Of a stretch of 64,000 nucleotides of DNA, positions 1-12,800 are shown one piece after another (the first letter of the stretch is position 1; each line of letters opens with the position of its first letter). The notes under the pieces were generated by a model, which was given only the letters and a program-made list of their open reading frames with translations, had not been told where the DNA came from and made no database searches. The position numbers and the translations under genes are program-made. The stretch covers positions 246,511,474-246,575,473 of the forward strand of contig CP136065.1 of assembly GCA_032622095.1 (NCBI GenBank), given 5' to 3'. The stretch comes from Siphonodentalium dalli. Its lineage: Eukaryota > Mollusca > Scaphopoda > Gadilida > Siphonodentaliidae.

Positions 1-142
1 ATGTTCATGTTAACTTCAACGTTGTCTTCGTTGTTTGACACATGGCATTGCTAACTGTCCATATTTTAAATGCACATTGTGTGACCCCATCAAATGACTT
101 ATGTCATAGCAGATGACTCATTTTAGAGCTGCTCAGTATCAG

Positions 143-778
143 CTGAATATTGGACCCTTATCTCTCAGTACCACTGTAAATCTGAATATTTGACCCTTAT
201 CTCTCAGTACCACTTTAAATCTGAATATTGGACCCTTATCTCTCAGTACCACTGTAAATCTGAATATTGGACCCTTATCTCTCAGTACCACTGTAAATCT
301 GAATATTTGACCCTTATCTCTCAGTACCACTGTAAATCTGAATATTTGACCCTTATCTCTCAGTACCACTGTAAATCTGAATATTTGACCCTTATCTCTC
401 AGTACCACTGTAAATCGGAATATTTGACCCTTATCTCTCAGTACCACTGTAAATCGGAATATTTGACCCTTATCTCTCAGTACCACTGTAAATCGGAATA
501 TTTGACCCTTATCTCTCAGTACCACTGTAAATCTGAATATTTGACCCTTATCTCTCAGTACCACTGTAAATCGGAATATTTGACCCTTATCTCTCAGTAC
601 CACTGTAAATCAGAATATTGGACCCTTATCTCTCAGTACCACTGTAAATCGGAATATTGGACCTTTATCTCTCAGTACCACTGTAAATCGGAATATTTGA
701 CCCTTATCTCTCAGTACCACTGTAAATCGGAATATTTGACCCTTATCTCTCAGTACCACTGTAAATCTGAATATTTTA
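143..778. repeat. 39-bp minisatellite, about 16 copies
   Basis: Unit built on GACCCTTATCTCTCAGTACC followed by ACTGTAAATCKGAATATT. Copies differ at a few positions only. Because 39 is divisible by three, all frames stay open for long stretches on both strands; the open frame running into exon A is not in the exon's coding frame. Each unit contains a pyrimidine-rich CTTATCTCTCAG that resembles an acceptor site. Confidence 0.97.
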
Positions 779-790
779 TTAATTATACAG

Positions 791-884
791 ATAGGTGGAG
801 CCATTCCGGACAACCTTGCTGGACCACTAAGAAAAATTGATTGGCACGATTATAAGATGATTGCTGAAGAAGAACTTAGAAAAG
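791..884 (+). CDS. GALNT10: GALNT exon A (first exon in window)
   Basis: Encodes the stem/catalytic junction with KIDWHDY, then ends one base into a Gly codon at a GTGCGT donor. The acceptor is taken after ATACAG at 790; an alternative AG four bases downstream would drop one residue and change the incoming phase. The acceptor lies directly behind a 39-bp minisatellite. At least one more coding exon must lie upstream of the window. Confidence 0.9.
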
Positions 885-3800
885 GTGCGTATTATTTATC
901 CTCTCATGCCAACACTCACACTCCATACTGTACACTAAATCCGGCCATTTATGGGACAATCTCCTTATATACTCAACAGAATATATGCAACAAATGAATT
1001 AATTTGAGCCATGGATGAGTGCAAAATATACCTGTGTGCTTTATGAATGATGCAAACAACATGGTAATTATAATGAAAATGAATTTATGACTGAATGCCC
1101 ATCATTATAATCAAGCCTTGAAATAGGTGTAAGCAGAATGAGGTCCCCAGAGCAGGGACCAGCCTAGACCAGATTTTCAGGGCGAAATGACTTCGCCCTA
1201 CTATAAAAATAAGGCGAAGTGGCCGTTCTATAGGGCGAAGTGAGTCTACAACATTTAAATTGATCAGTACCACGACAGGAGTCGCTATAGAACGAAAATA
1301 GGAGAGATGAAATATGTCAATTAAACTTATGAAACAATGGTTGAAATATGGAGTCATTATGTTCACTCATGACCCTAATAACTATTAATAATACCCAAAC
1401 ATAATTGTGAGAGGATAGCAGCATTTTATATCGTAATTGTGAGAGAATGACAGGATTTTATTTCATATTTTTCGGGTTGTTAAAAATGCCAACAATATTT
1501 ATCAAACAGAAACGAAACGAAATCATGAACACTTTTACTGCGCTCTGATAGTTATCCCGTTTGAAATTTTAATATGCTTCACAAATGAATTTGTTTTAAA
1601 ATTTCATTAACCAAACTCCATAGAGGGAGTGATGAATTGACACATTGTGAGAGGTGTGAGTTGTAATCTTCATTGTAAGGTGTGGTAATCACGGTAATCT
1701 AAAAATAACAACAACCAGATTAACACTTGAGGCCCGACAGCTTTCACAGCTGCCAGTAATCAGACTCCATTGTCAACGTTGTCAGATTGGAGCATTACAG
1801 GTGTTAATTGTTTTATAACACCATGATACACCCTGATAGTGGAGTATTGTGTGCAATCACAGTTGACAGTTGTAAATTATCATAAATTATTTGGGACATT
1901 TTGCCGAATTTCGTCAACTTTGGAATTTTTAGGGCGACTTGAACTTCGCCCGACTGCAAAAATAAGGCGAAGCGGACGGCGCTAGGGCGAAGAAGTCGCC
2001 CACGTCGCCCTCTCGGCTGGTCCCTGCCCCAGAGGGTGAATTTGGGGTAGCATCACTAAATTCACCCTCTGGGGACCTCATTCTGCAAATGACAGACACC
2101 CTATTTCAAGGCTTGATTATAATTACATGTTGTTTGCACAAGTGTATTTTGCACTAATCCATGGCTCAAATTCATTCATTTGTTGCATATATTCTGTTGA
2201 GAATAAAAGGAGATGGTGCCATAAATGGCCGGATTTAGTGTACAGTGCCCCTTGAAGTAAAAACATTCACAAATGAATTTAACAACTCATCGGTTGAACG
2301 GAAGTACAGAAATGCCCTAAATAAGATCGACTCCTTAACCACAGCAGAATTATGGGTAACTTTTCAGGACTTAGTCGGAAATATGGCATGTTGCATTCAT
2401 CGGAAAGCTCTCACTGAGAGCTATCCGATGAATGGCAACAAGCCATATTTCCGATGTCGATTATTTAGGGCATTACTGTAATTATTTGTACACTTTTTCG
2501 TAGTATTGTTGTCGGTACAGTAGGCGACAAACACCCGGTCACCAGAAATATTATTTTATGGAGCTGTAACAACAAGCCTTGAAAGCCAGAGGGTGAATTT
2601 AGTGACGTTAACCAGCACAGATGCTTAGCATCACTAAATTCAACAGCTGGGGACCTCATTCTGTTTAGGCCTCATCTTTTGTGAAGTATCTATGGTCTCA
2701 AATTAACATTGTTTTAGTTACTTTTTCTCTTCTGTTCAGTTTCTATATCCCCTAATTTGCAGAAGATAACATGCATAATCGAGGTGACTAATGGGTGAAC
2801 ATCACCAACTTCAACTGGGGAATTTCAATCTGATCCTATGTCTCCCATAGCAGTTAACGCCTCTGCAGAATTAGGTTCCCAGAGGGTGAATTTGGTGACA
2901 CTATTCTCCCGTGCTGGATAGCATCACTAAATTCACCCTCTGGGGACCTCATTCTGCAAAAGACAAACACACTATTTCAAGGCTTGTATAATAACAAAAA
3001 AATGAGGCATCCATGAATAGCAGTGAAAACAAATCTTGCTGTAGTTTGGGGGAAATTAGGATGTTCATCAATCATCATAAGAATATTCAAAATCCGTACC
3101 AATTTCCAGAACAAATTTGGCATAGATATAGTGCTTATCGTACCACCGATATGAGGAAAGTAACTTTCAGTGGTTAATCTTTGGGTGTTTACAAGATAAC
3201 ATAGCATTATTCTACTCACCAATCAGGCTTATTATACCCCTCTTTTAAAAAACAAGGGGGGGGGGTACTGTGAATGGCTTTTAATTCGTTGGTATCAATT
3301 TTCGTGGTTCAGCCATTTATGACTTTTTCGTGGGTTCGTAAATTCGTGGTTCCGTCGGTGCTAAATGTCACCTCCAAATCCCCAATAACAACAATCAAAT
3401 CGAACTAATAGAAGTGTAGACACATCGACGAGCCGTCGGTAATTGCGCATCCGCACTGCAGGCGTAATTAGCACGTCCCGTGTATAAGCTTTTGTTGCCG
3501 GCTATCGAGCATATTTGTAACGACGGGATTGTATTACTTAACTTAAGCATACAAAAGCTAGATGAAAGTACTCGCTTAATTCTCAACACAGTTGTTGGAA
3601 ACTTGTCAAAAAACCCGAAAAGAGATGTCACCACCCCTACTTATTAGCTCAACTTTACTTTGTAAAGTTTGAGCTATTGCCATGGCTTTGTCGTCCGTCG
3701 TCCGTGTGTACGTGTGTGCGTGTGTACGTGTGTACGTAAGGCGTCAACAATGCAGTCTACAGGTCGTACCTTTGGTCGGATCATTATGAAATTTCTCATA

Positions 3801-6800
3801 GCTGTTGACATCAACATTTAGACCAGAAAGATTAATTTTGGGGTCATTCGGTAAAAAAACATGGCCGCCAGTGGCCATCTTGCATTTCAAAATTCAATCC
3901 ATTAGCACGGGCTACAGGGCGTACTGTTTGTCTGATCGTCATGAAATTTGTCATGGATGTTAATATTGACATGTAGATGGGAACGAGTAATTTTGGGGTC
4001 ATTCGGCCCAAAAACATGGCCGCCAGCAGCCATCTTGGATTTTACTCTTTGTATGACTAAATTCTTTAGCACGGGCTACAGGTCGTACTTTTAGTCTGAT
4101 CATCATAAAATTTGTCAAGAATGTTAATAATGACATGTAGATGGGAACGAGTCATTTTGGGGTCATTCGGCCAAAAAACATGGCCGCCAGCAGGCATCTT
4201 TGATTTCACTCTTTGTATGACTAAATCCTTTAGCACGGGCTACAGGTCGTACCTTTAGTCCGATCATCATAACATTTGTCATGGCTGTTGAAATTGGAAT
4301 GTAGATGGGAACGAGTCATTTTGGGGTCATTCGGACAAAAAAAAACATGGCCGCCAGCGGCCATCTTGGATTTCAAAATTCAATCCATTAGCACGGGCCA
4401 CAGGTCGTACTGTTCGTCTGATCATCATGAAATTTGTCATGGATGTTAATATTGACATGTAGATGGGAACGAGTAATTTTGGGGTCATTCGGCCAAAAAA
4501 CATGGCGGCCAGCAGCCTTCTTGGATTTTACTCTTTGTATGACTAAATTCTTTAGCAAGGGCTACAGGTCGTACCTTTAGTCTGATCATCATCAAATTTG
4601 TCATGGATGTTAATATTGACATGTAGATGGGAACGAGTAATTTTGGGGTCATTCGGCCAAAAAACATGGCCGCCAGCAGCCATCTTTGATTTTACTCTTT
4701 GTATGACTAAATCCTTTAGCACGGGCTACAGGTCGTACATTTAGTCTGATCATCATAAAATTTGTCATGGCTGTTGAAATTGGAATGTAAATGGGAACGA
4801 GTCATTTTGGGGTCAGTCGGACAAAAAACATGGCCGCCAGTGGCCATCTTGGATTTCAAAATTTAATCCATTAGCATGGGCCACAGGTCGTACTGTTCGT
4901 CTGATCATCATGAAATTTGTCATGGTTGTTAATATTGGATTTTACTCTTTGTATGACTAAATTCTTTAGCATGGGCCGTACCTTTAGTCTGATCGTCATA
5001 AAATTTGTCATGGATGTTAACGATGACACGTAGATGGGAACGACTCATTTTGGGGTCATTCGGCCAAAAACATGGCCGCCAGCAGCCAACTTGGATTTTA
5101 CTCTTTGTATGACTAAATTCTTTAGCACGGGCTACATGTCGTACCTTTAGTCTGATCATCATAAAATTTGTCATGAATGTTAATAATGACATGTAGATGG
5201 GAACGAGTCATTTTGGTGTTATTCGGCCAAAAAACATGGCCGCCAGCAGCCATCTTGGATTTTACTCTTTGTATGACTAAATTCTTTAGCATAGGCTACA
5301 GGTCGTACCTTTAGTCTGATCGTCATAAAATTTGTCATGGATGTTAACGATGACATGTAGATGGGATACAATCATTTTGGGGTCATTCGGCCGAAAACAT
5401 GGCCGCCAGCAGCCATCTTGGATTTTACTTTTCTCTTCATGTCTATAAACTAGTATTAGACATTCAACTTTCCACATTCCTAATCGCTCCATTGACTGTA
5501 ATACATTAAATTATTCCCTTTCCAAGTTGAGCTACAGTGTCATTGACACTTTCTTTTTAAATTTTCATTTGTTAACTACATAAAGTTCACAAACTTGATA
5601 ATTGTGTTTATCGGTCGTCGGTCATCCTATCTATCTCAAATCGCAAAAGAACACCCAGCGGTTAGAATACCTGAGTCACATTACTTAATAATCGACCAGT
5701 CCCGCAATCGCTATAATGGCAATACAAAACTGTCGATATTTGCATGTATGAACATGTATATAGGTCGCACAATATTCTTCCCAAAATGAGAACGATAACA
5801 AGTCAGGTAGCAGTCGCAACTGCAGTACAAATAGGTCAAGCATGACACGTCTATTTATAAACACTGCGAGTTTTAGTTCACTGTGTCATCTGCCAAGTTG
5901 TCAACACGTGGCTTTGTGATGTTCGTGTTTGGTGATTTACATTCGTTTAATACAAGCTCTGTCTGTGTAAACATTACGCGAGTTTGCCATACAGTTAATA
6001 AATCAAATTATGCTGATATATTGGTACAAATTATAGTATAAATAATCAGTATAAAGTCATAGGTTGAAAATAGCGGATAACCAGTTATGATCCGGTTACA
6101 CGTCGCGGTTAACCGGCTACAAAAATAGGTCAACTGTTTCAGCACTACTGTGCCAATGCATTCTCTTATATATGCGAGTCGACCATAGGTCGTCTCGCAT
6201 ATATAAGAGATTGCATTGGCCTAACAATTTTTTACAATTTTAATAATTTTTTCTTGTATTCTTTAACAATTTTATAATTTCACCCATACAGAGCCCCAGA
6301 CAAACATGAGCAGACGACACTCTTCTATATGCTTCTATATATGTGTGGGGCTCCCTGCAGGGTAATGGATGTTTTTTATTTTATGTCCTAAAAATTGTAA
6401 GAAACATTTATTTTAAAAAAATGATAAAAAATTGTTAGACCAATGCATTCTCTTATATATGCGAGGCGACCTATGGTCGACTTGCATATATAAGAGAATG
6501 CATTGGCACAGGGTAAAAAATCCCGACTTACGACTGGACAGTATTACTGAGAGCCTCAACTATTATAGATCATGCCATGAATCTCTTATCTGTATAACGC
6601 CCGTAGACTGGCGTAGAGATCATATTCTACCTGTACAAGACCTGGGAAGTTTTTGAAGTTTTGACAGGGAACATTATAAAGTCGAAAACGTAATGCGGGG
6701 AATATATTTCTTAGTTATTATCTTTTCCTTAATAATGTACTTCACTGTAGGTGAATGTCCCAAACTCAAAATTACATGCTTTTCTCTGACTTTTGTGAGC

Positions 6801-9800
6801 CGATGTTGCAATAATTACCCAGTAAAAATGCCATAACTATATGCGACGCAAAGCAAAATGGCTCACAAATTCACTTAAATCTTGAAATTTCGAGTTGGGA
6901 CCTTCACCTACTGCGAAGTAAATTATTAAGAAACAGATACAACTAAGAGATATATTCTCCGCATTATTTTTTCGACTTTAGAAGTTTCCCTGTCAAAACT
7001 TCAAAAAGTTCCAATGTTTTGTACTGGTGGAATATGATCTCTACGGGCGTTTGCCAAAGTAGACATTCATGGCATGATCTACCAGTATTACTGACAGCAC
7101 TGTCAGGTGAGCCGAGGCAAATGCAAAGGCAGAAATAAATTTTGTTGGCTATTTTTTAATGTGAGCCAAATTTCAGAGCCTGACAATGTTTTGTGCAAAA
7201 TTTAAACAATTTCAGGGAGCAAATTAACTTGTATCGCAATATGCTACCCAAATTTGGATAATAGCTATGCAATTTGGTATGAATTTTTTATGATTTTTGA
7301 ACAATGCTATCTAATCATGTCAATGTGAGGTTATTTGCTAATCAAAATTTCAAAAGTAATTTACTCTCTGAACAATTTGCTGCAGACAATGTCTTAGTAT
7401 CAGACTGTGGAAGTCTGCAGACAACAACAAATTAATTCTTAAATGCCAAGAACTATTATGCAGATCGTCGGCTTTTTAACCAGGAAAACATCTGTCCTAG
7501 GCATTTTTTTTTAGCTGCTAATTAACTAGATTGCTACTAGTATTTACTTTTGTGTGCAGATGGGACCAGGAACTATATGTTTATTTTTGGTGTTAAAATT
7601 TAAAACATTCATCATTATTTCAGTAATATCCATATTTGATTTTGAATAATTCAGAACTTATTGTATATCTCTTAATTCAAAAGAGTACCAATGAATCATC
7701 TAAGTTGAAGTTGGTAAAAAATGCAGCAAATATGATTGCATATCAGCCTTTACCCCTTTCCATACTATAAAATGGATTCTCCCGTCAGTTTTAAAAGTAT
7801 ACATTGGAATGGTTTATTATATACATTTGGAGGTGTAATTTAATTTCCTACTAATAATATATTGAATATAAGTTAGTAATATGTGACCCGCCATATCAAA
7901 TCCAGTCGGAAGTCGGGATTTTTTTTACCCTGTGCCAATGCATTCTCTTATATATGCGAGTCGACCATAGGTCGCCTCGCATATATAAGAGAATGCATTG
8001 GCCTAACAATTTTTTATCATTTGTTTTAAATAAATGTTTCTGACAATTTTTAGGACATAAAATAAAAAACATCCATTACCCTGCAGGGAACCCCACACAT
8101 ACAATGTATATAGAAGCATATTATAGAAGAGTGTCGTCTGCTCATGTTTGTCTGGGGCTCTGTATGGGTGAAATTATAAAATTGTTAAAGAATACCAGAA
8201 AAAATTATTAAAATTGTAAAAAATTGTTAGGCCAATGCATTCTCTTATATATGCGAGGCGACCTATGGTCGACTCGCATATATAAGAGAATGCATTGGCA
8301 CAGGGTAAAAAAAATCCCGACTTCCGACTGGATTTTATATGGCGGGTCACATATACACAAGACACTGGATGGATGACCACATCAGTTAAGTGTAACATTC
8401 ACAAATATAATATATTGCCACTTCATTTAACAATACATCAATATTTATCCTGATCAAACACAAATCAGTCTTTTAGAATTTTATGTTCTGTATATTGACA
8501 GTTTTGTGGGTGACAATCTCGGTTGTTTTCACTGGAATTCTCTCAGATGAAACAGTAATAACACATTTAGTATTGTGATCAAACAAAGAATTCTAAGACT
8601 CTCCACTGAAATAAGTTGAAATATTTTGAAATTGGTGGGTCATTGCTTGCGGTGAAGTTTTGTGTAATTTATTTTCGCAATGTGATACTTCTTTGCCTAT
8701 TTATATTGGGCAGACCCTAATAGCCCCTTTCAATAGAATTTGCGGTCTGTACTGTACTTCAGTCGCATTGAGTAAACAGAATACATTTGTGGGTATAACT
8801 AGAAGTTGCCTTATTCAAACAAAAGTTTGAGGTGAACTAAACCTAATTGCTCTGTGCAATAACAATAGAGAGAGTTTCTTCTTTGTTCAGTGGTGCACAA
8901 CATGCTGCATCCTAATCGAATAAATCAACTTTAAATATTGACTGAGTTTCCATTTGAGAGAAAGTGCAGTTTCATCTTTCCTTTTTTTGGTTAACCCTTT
9001 CAGTGCCAGGGGCCGATCTCATCGGCCCTAATTTACGGTCTTAAAATCGGCCCTAAAAAATATATATATTTTTTTTTTTAAAGATTTTTTTGTGTTGAAT
9101 TTTTTTTGGGTATGCTTAAAGGTACTCAATCCGATAAAACTCCTCTCAATTACTATTTCAATGGCTTCGGGGGTTAAAAATATTTGATTCGAGTCGAGGA
9201 AGTCGCCCATCAAAGCTCAGATTTGTTAGATATCGATTTTAGAAATCTATTATTTTTCATTATTGGGAATACTTTCCGGCCCAGAACACAGTCAAAATTG
9301 CGTTATTATTACCACTTGATTTTAGAGTTATCCATCCTTGTCTGGTTGAATAGTGTTTTGGTGTACACATCTCGAGCAGATTAAGGCAGTTGAAGGCAAT
9401 TATTAGTACTCATCTCGAGAAAATAACAAATTTCAAAAATCAATATCTAATAACTCTGAGCTTTGTTTGATGGGTTCCTTGACTCGAATCAAATATGTTT
9501 TACCCCAAAAGCCAAAGAAATAGTAATATAGGACCCTCTGATCGGATTGTTGTTGTTGGAATCTGTTGAGATGGGGACCCTCTGATCGGATTGAGTACCT
9601 TTAAGCATGCTATAGCGAATTTAAAAACAAACTGGATAAAACTTTAGGGGCATGTTATAACTCAAAACTATCACCAAGTATTCATAGTAATAATTTTGAT
9701 GCCCATGAAAAACGTAAGATTCCCTGGCACTAAACCTACAAAATAAGTCTGTTAAAGAATATAAGAAAAAATTATTAAAATTATAAAAAATTGTAAAAAA

Positions 9801-12800
9801 TAATAAACAAATGATGAAAAATTGTTGGCCAATGCATTCTCTTATATATGCGAGGCGACCTATGGTCGACTCGCATATATAAGAGAATGCATTTGCACAG
9901 GTATATGGGTTGATACAAAAATTGGACCTGGCACTGAAAGGGTTGGTTAACCCATTGTTTGGTCATGAATGAAAAAATTGTTAAAGTGATGTGAAACACT
10001 CCGGTAGGGTGATCAAATAGAAACGGAGAATAATCTTGCTCAAAGTAGTTATTTTTACTAATATTATATCCAAATTGACAACACACCCCGTCATTCTAGT
10101 ATATTAATTAAATGCAGTGACTCTTGTGTGTGAATTCGTTTTCGTTAGTTTATCGCAAATAATTGCGTCCTAAATCGGGAAGTAAATATTTACAATTAAG
10201 CATAGTTCAGACAATGTTTTCTATGGAGTGGTACATGTACGGTCGATTTGCTTGAGAGTTTCGATGATGTTACTAAAATGCTCCAATTGGCATAGTGATT
10301 GAATACTAACTTATCAGATTCAACCACCTGAACAAGTCCATAATATGTCTTTAACCCAATTTTTTGGGCCAAGAACCCCTAGAGAACTTGAGCAACTCAT
10401 TCAAAGTATATTCCACAATGCTACCAATAATAGATAATTAGTAACTTGAAGATTTGTTTAAACGAATCCAGTACTTGATGATGTCCATACATCACGAGTA
10501 GTGCAGGTGAGAATGTTTGGCCGGCTTAGTCACGTTAACCCATCTTCGATGACATGACCTTTATTTTGTGTAACTCGTAGGCGAACGGACCTTTGTTCAC
10601 CTGAAATTTTCTGCACTGTAGTGGATCCTTTTCCACTTTTCCAATTTTTCTTCTATCCATACATTATTGTGGAAGACATTGTGAAATGAAGGTCAAGTAA
10701 GTAGGTAAAGAGTTAAATGAGTTTGTAATGATGATCTGCTTGTTGTAATGTCGGTAACGTTTAGCCAAAGGCATTGATTGTATTTGTGAAATCATCAAAT
10801 ATTTTAGCCTTGGTTGGCTTTTTTTACTGGTAGAGTGGAATATTTAATGGAAAACACCACAGTATGTTGATGTTGATGTGTTAATATTTTCAAATGTGTT
10901 CTTAACCCTTCCATGACTGGAGCTTCCTGATTTTTTTGCGAAAACCTTGTGTCAATGCATTCTCTTATATATGCGAGGCTCCCATAAGTCTAACAATATT
11001 TACCTTGACCTTGTAAACCAGTCCATTCTCTTATATATGCAATACTGCCTATATGAGACTCGCATATGTAAGAGAATGCACTGGCACATGATCTTTAATG
11101 CTGCACCAGCATAGGTCCTGTCATGAAAGGGTTAAACATTAACACCAAATATTCTCCTGATGAATCATGAATCAAGTATGTTTATTATTTTTTTTTAAGA
11201 TTTTCAACCATGTACATGTATATTAATGTTAAGTCTTTGAGATTTCAAATGAACCATTATGTTGAGCCACTCCTCTTCGTACGTTTTGCTGAGTTATCTT
11301 TCGTGGGTTATGGTATGGTATGAAATGACCTTCGCCACTTCAGCCTTCATATTTTCAATCGTGCAATAGCAAAGGGGCTTATGGAACACATTCATTGATT
11401 TACAGCTCTGGAAGTTGCAGAATACTTGACACTACAGATATTCTCAAAATAAAATGTCCCCTCCAATGAGGTTTTCAAATATTTAATACTCAGTGAGAAC
11501 ATCAACATAACAAATTGATCAAGCCTTGAAATAGTATGTCTGTCATTTGCAGAATAAGGTCCCCAGAAGGTGAAATTAGAGACGCTACCCCACACAGCAG
11601 GGTAGCATCACTAAATTCACCCTCTGTGGACCTCATTCTGTTTAGGCCTCATCTTCTGGGAGGTGTCTACATTGTATAGTCTCAAATTAACATTGTTGCT
11701 ATTACTTTTTCCCTTCTGTTCAGTTTCAATATACTCTAATTTGCCAAAGATAAAATGCATAATTTAGGTGACTAGTGGGTGAAATCGCCAATTTCAACTG
11801 GGAAACTGAAATCTTATCCTAGGTCTCCCATAGCAGTTGAGTCCTCAGCAGAATGAGGTCCCCAGAGGGTGAATTTGGTGATGCCAGCCCACCATGCGAG
11901 ATAGCATCACTAAATTCACCCTTTGGTGACCTCATTCTGCAAATGACAGACACACTATTTCAAGACTTGGCATTGATGGAGAGCTTAAAACACGTTAAAG
12001 GGACTCAGACAATTTTGAGAATGTGAAATGTTTAGGCATATATTTTTATGTTATTATTTTTTATATTCTATAGGTCCGGGAGAACGTGGAACTTCAGTCA
12101 TTGTGCCACCTGATGAGGAGAAGCCGAAACAGGAACTCTACAAAGTGAACGGTTTCAATGCATACGGCAGTGATAAGATCTCCCTGAATCGCTCACTCAA
12201 AGATATCAGGAACCCTTTGTAAGTCTATATAAAGTGAACCCTTCAATGCATACGCCAGCGATATGATCTCGCTCACTCACTCAAAGATATCAGGAACCCT
12301 CTGTAAGTCTATATAAAGTGAACCCTTCAATGCATACGGCAGCGATAAGATCTCCCTGAATCGCTCACTCAAAGATATCAGGAACCCTCTGTACTCTAGT
12401 GATCCGAATAATAGTAGGGGTCGGAATAATAGTAGGGGGTGGAAAATTTGCCAAATTTTAATAATAGTAGGGGTCGGAATAATAGTAGGGGGTGGAAATG
12501 TCAATGAAAATAGAGATCATTGAAGAACACTGATTTAATTATCAAACAAAAACTTATAATAAACACTCCTCGACCCAGCACGGACAACGTCTGGTTCTTG
12601 CAGAACCTTTTCAATGTCATTGATTTGAACGGAGAACACTGCGTCAACACTTTTATACGAATTTTCAGTTCCAGCACAAGGCTCGAAAAATCTAACCAAC
12701 TACTCAATTGTGTTCTAATTAAAGAAACTTTCAAACGTAAGCCCCAGATGTTGATTAACTTCTTAGTTAATAACGCGTCAATTGTAAAAAAAAAACACAG

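Larger units (their letters stand above)
929..2244. mobile_element. Hairpin element E, carrying two nested insertions
   Basis: The arms at 929-1100 and 2125-2244 are inverted copies (TGTACACTAAATCCGGCC against GGCCGGATTTAGTGTACA). A second copy at 34727-35015 shows the uninterrupted form. The centre is split by element C, which is itself split by a hAT-like element. Confidence 0.85.

Noticed and set aside
190-840. 216-codon repetitive open frame running into exon A
   Set aside because: The 39-bp unit keeps every frame open and the frame entering the exon is not the GALNT frame.
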